From Gammaproteobacteria bacterium (GTDB lineage Bacteria; Pseudomonadota; Gammaproteobacteria; Steroidobacterales; Rariloculaceae): a stretch of 47,069 nt of DNA. The DNA is taken from assembly GCA_022826245.1 (NCBI GenBank), contig JAJDVG010000013.1, forward strand, positions 1 through 47,069, given 5' to 3'. The position numbers and the translations under genes are program-made. This document shows, piece after piece, positions 8,081 through 15,644 of this stretch. Every line of letters begins with the position of its first letter. Position 1 is the first letter of the stretch. The notes beneath the pieces were generated by a model. The model had not been told where the DNA came from and made no database searches. It was given only the letters and a program-made list of their open reading frames with translations.

Positions 8081-9082
8081 CTAGTCGATGACGCCGGTTG
8101 CGCGCAGAAACGCCGCGGTTTCGCTCGCGAACGCGGCGATGAACGGCTCGAACTCGGCCCGCGGCATGAATGCGGGCGAGAGCATCTCGCGGCTGTAGAT
8201 GCTGCGGTAGTCCGGATCCTCGAGAACCGCGCGAATCGCCCGTTCCCAGGCCGCCGTGACCTCACGCGGCAAGCCCGGCGGCCCGCTCAGGCCGCGGAAC
8301 TTGGTGACCACGACATCGTAGCCGGATTCCTTGACCGTCGGCACCGACGGCAGCCCGGGCAATCGGGACTCGCTGAACACGGCCAACAGGCGCAGCCGGT
8401 CGGCGTCGAGTTGGCTGCGCAGCTCCTGCGCTTCGCCGACGCCGATGTCGAGCGTGCCGTTGAGCACGTTGAGGATCAGGTCGCCGCCGCCTTCGTGGCT
8501 GACGATCGCGGCCTGCGCGCCGGTGGCCGTCTTCAGGCGCTCCAGGGCCTGACGCTCGAGCGACCCCGGCGACGCCGCGCCCCAGCGTCCCCTGCCGGAG
8601 CGCGCCGCCTCGATGGCCTGCTCGAACGTCTCGAAGGGGCCGTCGCTGCGCGTATAGACGACTTCCTGGTCGAAGAACACGTTTACCACGGGATCGAGGT
8701 CACGGAACGTCGTTGCCGGGCTGCTCAGCAACGACGTCAAAACGAAACTGGGCGTGGCCGCGTAGAACACGCTGCCGTCCGCCGGCGCGTTCGCGACCCG
8801 TGCCATCGCGCGCGCTCCGCCGCCGCCGCGCACATGCTCGATGACGAAGTTCACGCCCATCAGCGGTTCGAGCTGCCGCGCCAGTTCGCGCAGGAATACG
8901 TCGCTGCCGCCGCCGGGGCTCGAATGGGTGATGAGCGTGACGACATCGTGCGGATAGGGTGCGGGTTCGGGTGCATCCTGAGCCAGCGCGGCAGCGGCCA
9001 GGAGGGCCAGCGACCCCGCTGCAGCGCATCGTCCACCGATGTTTGCCGCGACGGAGAAAGGGAACTTCAGACGTTCAAGCAC
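8081..9082 (-). CDS. tctC: TTT transporter substrate-binding protein TctC (Bug family)
   Basis: This periplasmic receptor of 333 aa delivers the solute to TctAB. An N-terminal signal peptide (hydrophobic CAAAGSLALLAAAALAQ) is followed by the mature domain beginning with the strand VVTLITHSSPGGGSDVFLREL, the usual Bug-family ligand loop. The C-terminal end has the family pattern of a GxP-containing linker and a long helix (PREVTAAWERAIRAVLEDPDY). The start codon is GTG 9082; no ATG fits before the signal peptide. It is the first gene of the tctC-tctB-tctA-prpD operon. Ligands of this family are carboxylates, but sequence does not tell which. Confidence 0.9.
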   Translation of the reverse strand: MLERLKFPFSVAANIGGRCAAAGSLALLAAAALAQDAPEPAPYPHDVVTLITHSSPGGGSDVFLRELARQLEPLMGVNFVIEHVRGGGGARAMARVANAPADGSVFYAATPSFVLTSLLSSPATTFRDLDPVVNVFFDQEVVYTRSDGPFETFEQAIEAARSGRGRWGAASPGSLERQALERLKTATGAQAAIVSHEGGGDLILNVLNGTLDIGVGEAQELRSQLDADRLRLLAVFSESRLPGLPSVPTVKESGYDVVVTKFRGLSGPPGLPREVTAAWERAIRAVLEDPDYRSIYSREMLSPAFMPRAEFEPFIAAFASETAAFLRATGVID

Positions 9083-9205
9083 CGTATCGAATCCGCTGCG
9101 TGTCGTCGGCCACTATACCGGCTTGTTTCGGTGACGTGCGCAGGGAACCCGTCTCGGGGCGTGGGCAAGCGGCCATCGGCTCCGTCCTGATTCCGCGACC
9201 CGCGC

Positions 9206-9949
9206 TCACGGCATGAAGCGGCCGCCGCTGACGTGGACCGTCTGGCCCGTCACGTAGGGCTTGGCCGGATCGGCGAGCGCCAGTACGGCGTCGGCCACGT
9301 CCCCGGGGGTTCCGCGCGCGTAGCCGGCTTCATCGATGAATCTCGACGCCTTCTGCCCGGCTCGGCGCTCGGTGTCGATCGCGCCCGGCACGACGCAGTT
9401 GGCGCGGATTCGCCCGAGACCTTCTTCGGCCAGCGCGCGGGTCAGGCCGATGAGGCCGGCCTTGGCCGCGATGACGTGCGCCCGGTTCCGGGCGGGTCTA
9501 TGGGCGCTGATGCCGCCGAGATTCACGATCGCGCCGTTGCGTTCGCCGGGCAGGCGCCGAAAGAGTTCGCGCGAGGTCAGGAACGCGCCGGTCAGGATGA
9601 CGTCGACGGTGCGGGTCCAGGTCTCGCGGCTCATGGTCGCGAGGGCATCGTAGGGGCGAACGGCCGCGCTATTGACGAGAATCGATACCGGCCCGTAACG
9701 CGCTTCGATATTGTCATAGCCCGCGACGACCGCGTTCTCGTCCTCGACCCTGACGAGTGCGCCCATCGCTGTGCTGTCATCGCCGCCCAGAGCGTCGAGC
9801 GCGGCGTCGAGCGCTTCCCGGTCCGATCCGCCCCAGATGCATACGCGAGCGCCGGCCGTCTGCAGGGCGCTGGCGACGGCACGGCCGATGTTGCGGCTGC
9901 CGCCCGTCACGAGGGCGACTTCAGAATCGAGATCGATCGGCCAGGCCAT
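9206..9949 (-). CDS. SDR family protein with degenerate active site
   Basis: This is a 247-aa short-chain dehydrogenase/reductase. The cofactor motif TGGSRNIG is intact at residues 15-22, NSAAV stands at the NAG position near 93, and the C-terminal TGQTVHVSGG tail is normal. The catalytic YxxxK is not: the segment reads AHVIAAKAG, with K163 kept but Val159 where the tyrosine should be, preceded by His158; the expected catalytic serine position is also Gly. I have a memory of similar HV..AAK proteins, so this may be a stable subfamily and not a local mutation. Function unknown; it may bind NAD(P) without classical SDR chemistry. ATG 9949. Confidence 0.88.
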   Translation of the reverse strand: MAWPIDLDSEVALVTGGSRNIGRAVASALQTAGARVCIWGGSDREALDAALDALGGDDSTAMGALVRVEDENAVVAGYDNIEARYGPVSILVNSAAVRPYDALATMSRETWTRTVDVILTGAFLTSRELFRRLPGERNGAIVNLGGISAHRPARNRAHVIAAKAGLIGLTRALAEEGLGRIRANCVVPGAIDTERRAGQKASRFIDEAGYARGTPGDVADAVLALADPAKPYVTGQTVHVSGGRFMP

Positions 9950-10015
9950 GGGGGATCCGGACAGCGGGCAGCGCGGACCAGTTTAGCGCAGCGCGAACGC
10001 CGTGGCGGCTCCGGC

Positions 10016-10046
10016 TTGACACGCCAGATGTTCCATTCAACATACT
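10016..10046 (+). promoter_or_regulatory. candidate promoter with ATGTT-N6-AACAT operator
   Basis: TTGACA at 10016-10021 is a perfect -35. A CATACT element at 10041-10046 could be the -10, with a longish 19-bp spacer. Between them, 10028-10043 forms a perfect inverted repeat, ATGTT-ccattc-AACAT, placed where a repressor would block RNA polymerase. It drives the downstream flavoprotein gene at 10112 and lies in the 162-bp gap shared with the divergent SDR gene. Confidence 0.4.
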
Positions 10047-10111
10047 GGACGCAAAGGCAACCGCCCGCGCACAGGGCACGCAGGCCGAACTGAAGCCGAG
10101 GAAACGACGCC

Positions 10112-11755
10112 ATGACCGAAAAACGCAAGCAGACTCCCGCGACCGACAGCCGAACACCGCCAGCGGAGACTCACGAAGCGCCCGGCCGACTGGACCGGCG
10201 CGGCTTCGTCCGCGGCGCGGCCATGCTGACGGTCGGCGGCCTCGGGACCCGGGCCGGGTTCGCGCAACAGACCCCGTCGGGCGGTTCGCCGACCGCTGCG
10301 CCGTCGGAGGCCGCGGCGGAACGGCTCGCAATGCAGGTGCAACGCGCCCAGCGCTGGGGCGGCCGCGATCCCGCCAACTGGGTGCGGCCGCGCTCCGGCG
10401 TCGATCACAACGTCGTCATCCTCGGCGGCGGCCAGAGTGGTCTCGCGATCGCCTACGGGCTCAAGCGCCTGGGCGTCGGCGGCGTCGAGATCATTGACCG
10501 GGCCGAGCCGGGCCTGGCGGGCATCTGGCGGACGACCGCGCGGATGCACCAGCTTCGCACGCCGAAGACCCTGCCAGGCCCCGAGCAGGAGAACCCGATC
10601 CTGAGCTTTCACGCCTGGTACGAAACGCTCAACGGCGCGGACGCCTACGAGGCGCTCGACCGGATTCCGACGCTGGCCTGGGCCGACTACCTCGACTGGT
10701 ACCAGCGGATCAACGGCATCGATGTGCGCTATCGCACGAATCTCGTCGAGATCGAACCGCAGGGCGACTTGCTGCGCCTGCACCTCGACTCCGAAGGCCA
10801 ACGCCGCGTCGAGACGACGCGCAAGCTCGTACTCGCGAACGGCTATGCCGGCGCCGGAGGGCCAAACGTGCCGGGTTTCCTGCGCGCGCTGCCGGCGGAG
10901 TTCTGGACGCATACCGCGAGCGAGAGTCCTTCGGATACCTTCGCCGGGAAGAGCATCGCAATCGTGGGCGCCGGCTCCTCGGCGTTCGACGTGGCGGCGG
11001 TCGCATTGGAGAGCGGCGCTGCCGAAGTGCACATGTTCAACCGTCGCCCCTATGTCGGCTACCCGGCGCCGCGGCAGCCGGGTTCGGCGCCCGTGGACCG
11101 CGGGCACGCCAACGTGCTCGCGATGAGCTACGAGCTGCCGGACACCGTGCGCTGGCGCAACTTCGTGTCCCGCGACCGTGGCGTCGCGACGGTCCCGATG
11201 GATTCGATCGAACGCGTCATGGTGTTCGACAATTTCACAATCCATCTCGAGACTTCGTTGGCCGATGTCAGGATCGCGGACGGCAGGGTAGCGGCGAACG
11301 CGTCGGGCGAAGCGTGGCAGTTCGATCATGTCATCGCCGGAACGGGCTATCGCATCGATCTCTCGGCGCAGCCCGAACTCGCGGGCATTCACGAATCGAT
11401 CGCGCTATGGCGCGACCGTTATGAGCCGGAGCCCGGAGACGGCAATGCGGCCGCCGCCGTCCATCCCTATCTCGGGCCGGGTTTCGAGTTCCTGGCGCGC
11501 GACGGAGCCGACGCGGGCTACCTGCGCAACATCCACTGCTTCAACCTGTCCGCAATGCTGAGTTTCGGCAAGCCGGTCGGCGACATCCCGAGCACGCAGG
11601 ATCACCCGAGGCTCGTGGCGGCCATCGCGCGCGATCTGTATCGGGAGAGCGTCGATACGGCTGTCCACGAACGCTTCATCAACCGCCTGCCCGTACCGGC
11701 GGACCCGGCTCCGTACCAGCGGGCCGTGCAGGGGAGGGCGCGCGCGGTGGCATAG
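10112..11755 (+). CDS. Tat-exported FAD/NAD(P)-binding flavoprotein (monooxygenase-like)
   Basis: This is a 547-aa protein with a Tat signal: DRRGFVRGAA near residue 28 is the twin-arginine motif, followed by a hydrophobic stretch and an Ala-X-Ala-like site before residue 55. The mature part has a first dinucleotide fold, NVVILGGGQSGLAIAYGL, for FAD, and a second, SIAIVGAGSSAFDVAAVAL, for NAD(P)H, in the order of class B flavin monooxygenases and related reductases. Near the C-terminus HVIAGTGYRIDL matches the ATG-containing motif of that superfamily. ATG 10112 is preceded by a GAGG Shine-Dalgarno. Export of a two-nucleotide-site flavoprotein is unusual. The substrate is unknown. Confidence 0.85.
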   Translation: MTEKRKQTPATDSRTPPAETHEAPGRLDRRGFVRGAAMLTVGGLGTRAGFAQQTPSGGSPTAAPSEAAAERLAMQVQRAQRWGGRDPANWVRPRSGVDHNVVILGGGQSGLAIAYGLKRLGVGGVEIIDRAEPGLAGIWRTTARMHQLRTPKTLPGPEQENPILSFHAWYETLNGADAYEALDRIPTLAWADYLDWYQRINGIDVRYRTNLVEIEPQGDLLRLHLDSEGQRRVETTRKLVLANGYAGAGGPNVPGFLRALPAEFWTHTASESPSDTFAGKSIAIVGAGSSAFDVAAVALESGAAEVHMFNRRPYVGYPAPRQPGSAPVDRGHANVLAMSYELPDTVRWRNFVSRDRGVATVPMDSIERVMVFDNFTIHLETSLADVRIADGRVAANASGEAWQFDHVIAGTGYRIDLSAQPELAGIHESIALWRDRYEPEPGDGNAAAAVHPYLGPGFEFLARDGADAGYLRNIHCFNLSAMLSFGKPVGDIPSTQDHPRLVAAIARDLYRESVDTAVHERFINRLPVPADPAPYQRAVQGRARAVA

Positions 11756-12413
11756 CGGTCGATGCCTTGGGCTGCTCCGATGTTACCGCTGAGTCATTCG
11801 CCTCCGGCTGCTCAAAGATGTCGCCGGCGTGCACCGCGAAGCCTGGAAGCGTGAGGAAGCCTGCCCGATGGCTCCGACGGTACAGCCCATGTGTGGTGTG
11901 TGCGGTGTCGCGCAGCGTGAGCACGGTGATGGTCTCGGTCCGCTGATCGACGATCCAGTACTTCGGGATCGCCGCTTCGGCGTAGTCGTCGTGTTTCTGG
12001 ACGAGATCCCTCTCGGGCCGATCCGAACTTACTACCTCAACGACGACATCCGCGCTGGTCCAGAAGCGATCGCCGCTGCGCGCGTCTCCCGCATCGCGGA
12101 CCAGCAACAGGTCCGGCTCGCGAAACTTGCCCGGTCGAACGCGCAGGCGAAGCGGCGCGAACAGCGCTTTGCCGCCCGTCGGTTGACGAAACGCGCGGAA
12201 TGCCAACTAAAGAAAGGCGAGAATTCTCCGATGCCCGCGTGACGGCATCGGCAGTATCTATAGGTATCCGTCGGTGAGTTTCGCCAGCCGCCGGGTATGG
12301 TCGATAAGCCAGAGATAGGCGTCGTCGCCCCGGGAGCCCTGGGGCAATACATCCTTAAGCAAACCGCTCACCTGAGACTGCGGTATGGGCTCGCCCATCG
12401 GGGTCGTCGCCAT
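11679..12413 (-). pseudogene. Uma2 family endonuclease-like gene with two in-frame TAG codons
   Basis: Reading from ATG 12413 in one continuous frame gives an ordinary Uma2 (DUF820) N-terminus, with LLKDVLPQGSR, DDAYLWLIDHTRRLAKLTDGYL and then ILPMPSRGHRRILAFL, but with TAG at 12260-12258 and again at 12209-12207. After the second stop the same frame continues as LAFRAFRQPTGGKALFAPLRLRVRPGKFREPDLLLV, WTSADVVVEVVS and AEAAIPKYWIVDQ, carrying the acidic and lysine-containing PD-(D/E)XK-like core. No frame change is needed. The C-terminus runs on about 50 residues past the normal end, antisense over the flavoprotein's 3' end, so the original stop is probably lost too. Two amber codons suggest a dead gene; amber readthrough is the alternative. 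Confidence 0.85.
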
Positions 12414-12512
12414 GATGTTCGTGCGTGCGGGCCGAGTGTCCTGGCAGGATACGACTACCTACTGGCGGGTGCCATGCGCGAAATTTGGTGTATTCGATCG
12501 CAAATCGGCAGG

Positions 12513-14360
12513 TCACTCAACGGATTCGAACAGACTCGCTTGCGCCGCTGCATCGTAGCGATTCATAAAACTTGGTTTCCGTTCGGCATCGCCATCTATC
12601 AGCGCCGCGATGTCTTGCATGTCGGCTCGAAATTCCCGACGGGACACATTATCGTAGCGCCAACAACTGAAGATCATCCGCTCCTCCGCGGCCTTGCGAG
12701 TCGCGCGTTCGACAAACTCACGGCCAGTCTCGGCATCGCCGACCGCCCAGTACGCGACCGCGAGGCACTGCAAATGATTCGCGTCGTCTGTGTCCGACAA
12801 TCCGTCCTTCGCCGACTCGACTACGCGATCGAACAGTGTCGCGTCGACCGCTCCGTCGAGTGCCCAGCGAGCCATCGCGTAGTTGAAGGCGTCCTGGATT
12901 TCCATCTGCTCAACCGTGCGTCCGTCGTAGGCCAACAAATCCACTGCATCCCGACTTCTGCCGTTGCCGATCAGGTTGAGCGCGAGGCTGCTCCGCGCTC
13001 GGGCCCGTTGTTTCTCGCTCAGGCTCGGGTCATCCAGAACAGCCTCGAGAATAGCCGTACTTGAACGGGAATTCTGGCCGTAAAGCAACGTGTCAGCCAA
13101 CCAGATTCGATCGGCAGGATCCAGCGAAGCGATGGCCGGGAATTGCGGGATATCGCCGGCAACCGAATCGGGAATCAGACGTGCTGCGTGCGATACCAGG
13201 CGTGGCGGAAGATCGGTAGATTCGAGCACTCGGATCGCATCCTCTCCCGCGCCTTCCAAATCGCCGTGTTCCCGTCGCAGCCGCGCTCGCTGCATGAACG
13301 CTTCGGGATCCCGATGACCCTGCTCGATGGCGCTATCCAGCAGCAACTCTCCCTTGTCGAGCCCGTGCTGCTCCGCAAGCGTCCCGAGTTGAAACAGCAC
13401 CTCACCGTCCTGAGCATGCAAGGATTCGATTTCGTTGATCTTCTTGGAGAGTAGCGAGGGGGATTCTTCCCGCCCGTGCCATGGCCGTTCCAGGTAACGC
13501 CGATGCCGCTGGACAAACGCCATGGCGCCATCCCGATCCTCGAGGTTTCGCGAGACGATCCGGTCGACAATATCCTTGTATTCGCGCGCGAGACGGCTCT
13601 TCGGGCGGTCGCGCACGAACACGGCCTGGTTGAGCAGCGACAGACTGTCGTAGCGATGGACGACGAGCGGTTCCTCTTCGAAACGCAGCCCACTTTGGAA
13701 GCGTTCCTTAATCCCCGTCAGGATGTCGTCTTCGTCGTCCAGGTCAGGAACGTTGGACATCACAAAATGAAGCTCGATCTGCTTGTTGCGCGGCGGGTTC
13801 GCTTCCGAGCGAACGTCGGCGACGACTTTTGTCAGACCACGCAGATTCTGTTCGTTAGGGAAGAACAGAACAGTCACTGCGTCCGGAAGTTGCCGCGTGC
13901 AGATCCCGCCGGTATCAGTGAATCCAGTGCGCGAATCGATCAGGACGTAGTCGGCCTCGATGTTCTTGCGCCACTGCTCCTTGAGATCCTCGAAGAGCAG
14001 ATAGCCATCGCGCTCGGCATACAGCGCCTGCCAGTCGATTTGGCCGAAGTTCGAAGCGTACGCTTTGCGAGACGCGCCGGAAGGCATGACTAGCAGATTG
14101 TTAACGGTCGGCGAGGCGCCGATGAATTCGCGAGCATCGGGTGCCGCGTCAGTTTCAAGGTAGCGCGCGACGTATTCCACCAAGCCCGGAGCAGGTTCAT
14201 CCGGTGACAGCACCGAAAACGTGTCTAGGCCGGGAGCTTCTAGGTCGAAGTCCACGGCAAGCACTCGTCGTCCTCGCTGCGCGAGATCGACGGCGACGTT
14301 TGCCAGGGCCATCGATCTGCCGACCCCGCCCTTGAAGGAATAGAACGTACAGACGTACAC
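12513..14360 (-). CDS. KGGVGR-type ParA-like ATPase with helical-repeat C-terminus
   Basis: The 615-aa protein starts at GTG 14360, three nt after the antitoxin stop. Residues 1-260 form a ParA/MinD-like P-loop domain. The deviant Walker A is FKGGVGRS, keeping signature Lys10 but with Arg15 where the P-loop lysine normally sits. VLAVDFDLEAPGLDTF (33-48) is the switch region and YVLIDSRTGFTDTGG the Walker B segment. Residues from about 300 to 615 are helical with TPR-like signatures (VLFQLGTLAEQHG, AFMQRARLRREHGDLEGAGED, CLAVAYWAVGDAETG). Such ATPases occur in bacterial conflict systems (family knowledge). Its place as third gene behind a toxin-antitoxin-like pair suggests it senses or moves something that controls the pair. 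Partner and trigger are unknown. Confidence 0.85.
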   Translation of the reverse strand: MYVCTFYSFKGGVGRSMALANVAVDLAQRGRRVLAVDFDLEAPGLDTFSVLSPDEPAPGLVEYVARYLETDAAPDAREFIGASPTVNNLLVMPSGASRKAYASNFGQIDWQALYAERDGYLLFEDLKEQWRKNIEADYVLIDSRTGFTDTGGICTRQLPDAVTVLFFPNEQNLRGLTKVVADVRSEANPPRNKQIELHFVMSNVPDLDDEDDILTGIKERFQSGLRFEEEPLVVHRYDSLSLLNQAVFVRDRPKSRLAREYKDIVDRIVSRNLEDRDGAMAFVQRHRRYLERPWHGREESPSLLSKKINEIESLHAQDGEVLFQLGTLAEQHGLDKGELLLDSAIEQGHRDPEAFMQRARLRREHGDLEGAGEDAIRVLESTDLPPRLVSHAARLIPDSVAGDIPQFPAIASLDPADRIWLADTLLYGQNSRSSTAILEAVLDDPSLSEKQRARARSSLALNLIGNGRSRDAVDLLAYDGRTVEQMEIQDAFNYAMARWALDGAVDATLFDRVVESAKDGLSDTDDANHLQCLAVAYWAVGDAETGREFVERATRKAAEERMIFSCWRYDNVSRREFRADMQDIAALIDGDAERKPSFMNRYDAAAQASLFESVE

Positions 14361-14363
14361 AGC

Positions 14364-14921
14364 TCAGGCTGCCCTGCGCAACTGGAAGAGCTGCTGCTCC
14401 TTGCGGAGATCGCTCGTGATGCTGATGACCCGGAAACGTTCCCCAGTGGGAGCGGCGGCGTCGGTTACGTCGTTGGGCTCGACTGCGATCGCTCGCAATC
14501 TGTCCATGCCGTCGCGTTGAGCGATCAAACGCAGATAACGGTCGTTGGCCCGGTTCTGAGTCAAAATGCCCTTTTCCCATCGCGCAAGCGTAGCTTCGCC
14601 AAGTCCGCTAAGTCTCGCGAATTCCGCTCGCGACATGTCATAGCGACGACGAATGGCCTTGATGTCCCATGGACTCAATACGCCAAGGTGTTTGCACACG
14701 GCCTCCGTCTTGCATTTCTCCCCTTCAGAATCGAGAAATTCGAAATCGCATGCCTCGCACCGGCCGACAGGCAGGTCGGCGGTAAGTTCGACCGCGTCAT
14801 CTCCTGGCCCATACGTGAATTTATGAGAGCACCAGTGTGTATCCGCCGGACCCTCGCACATCGGGCAACATCGGCCCCCGACTTCCTCATATCCCGGCGG
14901 TTGCCGCGTTGTGCTATTCAT
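14364..14921 (-). CDS. MqsA/YgiT-type zinc-finger HTH antitoxin
   Basis: This 185-aa protein has two CxxC pairs (C19-x-x-C22 within CCPMCEG, and C55-x-x-C58 within GRCEACDFEF) that should bind one zinc, as in the N-terminal domain of MqsA. Residues from about 85 to 125 form an XRE-type helix-turn-helix (AIRRRYDMSRAEFARLSGLG, LARWEKG, QNRANDRYLRL), the DNA-binding half of such antitoxins. About 50 extra residues follow the HTH, more than in short MqsA proteins. ATG 14921 has a good AGGAG Shine-Dalgarno inside the end of the upstream gene and lies one nt past its stop. It probably represses its own operon. Confidence 0.87.
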   Translation of the reverse strand: MNSTTRQPPGYEEVGGRCCPMCEGPADTHWCSHKFTYGPGDDAVELTADLPVGRCEACDFEFLDSEGEKCKTEAVCKHLGVLSPWDIKAIRRRYDMSRAEFARLSGLGEATLARWEKGILTQNRANDRYLRLIAQRDGMDRLRAIAVEPNDVTDAAAPTGERFRVISITSDLRKEQQLFQLRRAA

Positions 14922-14922
14922 T

Positions 14923-15294
14923 TCAATCGCTCCTGGAGGTGTCGGCGGAAACTTCGGAGTAGTGAAAGCTGCGCCCGATCACTCGTCTGCCCGCAAACTG
15001 CAGTTTCACGTACACGAGACGCTCCTGCCCCAGATCAATCTTCAGAACGTAGCCGGTCTGACCTGCCGGACGATGCAATTCCACCGTTTCCACCGGATGC
15101 CCACCCTCGAGCTTCAATGCGATTAGTTCCCAAGCGGCTTCATCCGTGAAGGCGTCGCCCAGTACCGCATCAGGATTGTGCACCTGCTCAGGGCGCCAAT
15201 CTGTCGGGCGGTCGCGGCGAAACTCTGACGACCGAGTTTTCCTGGACCGGCAACGAGCCGCAAGCTGGCGCCTTGTCTGATCGTCAACAGCCAT
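14923..15294 (-). CDS. putative RelE/MqsR-like toxin
   Basis: This is a 123-aa protein immediately upstream of the MqsA-like gene, the order seen in mqsRA (toxin first). Residues from about 40 carry FTDEAAWELIALKLEGG, a helix, then strands VETVELHRP, GYVLKIDLG, LVYVKLQFAG and VIGRSFHYSE. The run of strands ending in YVKLQ...GRSFHYS recalls the beta sheet of RelE/MqsR-fold RNases, but I cannot align it with known catalytic residues, so toxin status is inferred from context. ATG 15294 was chosen; the frame is open up to a GTG at 15399, giving a longer form whose added residues look unstructured. Confidence 0.65.
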   Translation of the reverse strand: MAVDDQTRRQLAARCRSRKTRSSEFRRDRPTDWRPEQVHNPDAVLGDAFTDEAAWELIALKLEGGHPVETVELHRPAGQTGYVLKIDLGQERLVYVKLQFAGRRVIGRSFHYSEVSADTSRSD

Positions 15295-15644
15295 GACGGC
15301 AACGATCCTCCATGCCACTTCGCAGCCGTGTCTCGATCCAGGTTGCCATTTCCAATCATATGATCTAAATAGTGATCCCACTGAGGAGCAAGAAAGCACT
15401 ATTCACCGCTCAAGAGGCAATAGTACGATCATTTGATTCCACCGACAAGACAATACGACGTTACGAATACCGTACGGCAGGCGATGGCGCCTTGCCGGTC
15501 TGGGTACGATAGTGCGTCTTGCTACGGGTCTAAGATAGATGGCTCGTGACTGCGTCGTATCACTCGACAGGTTCACGCTGCAATGTCAAGCGGAAATCTT
15601 GCGGAGGCGAACACGCGATTCAAGAGAGTTCCCTTGGGATATAG
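15295..15644. other. intergenic region upstream of the toxin/antitoxin/ATPase operon
   Basis: This 350-bp gap, with lower GC than its surroundings, holds a candidate minus-strand promoter (15420-15448, listed separately), the 10-bp palindrome ATCATATGAT at 15355-15364 and the 8-bp palindrome CCGTACGG at 15470-15477. Either palindrome could be an operator for the HTH antitoxin. The part nearest 15644 is the 3' flank of the alcohol dehydrogenase gene; no coding capacity or tRNA was seen. Confidence 0.5.
15420..15448 (-). promoter_or_regulatory. candidate sigma70 promoter for the toxin/antitoxin/ATPase operon
   Basis: On the minus strand, TTGTCG (15448-15443) is followed after exactly 17 bp by TACTAT (15425-15420). 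Each hexamer matches four of six consensus bases. Transcription would start near 15412, giving a leader of about 115 nt before ATG 15294, or barely any leader before the alternative GTG at 15399. Confidence 0.4.

Noticed and set aside
12297..13064. A 255-codon plus-strand frame between the Uma2 pseudogene and the ATPase
   Set aside because: Most of it is antisense to the ATPase C-terminus and the Uma2 N-terminus, and it shows no domain.
14517..15149. A 210-codon plus-strand frame over the antitoxin and toxin genes
   Set aside because: Antisense to both members of a coupled gene pair; no ribosome-binding site and no recognisable motif.
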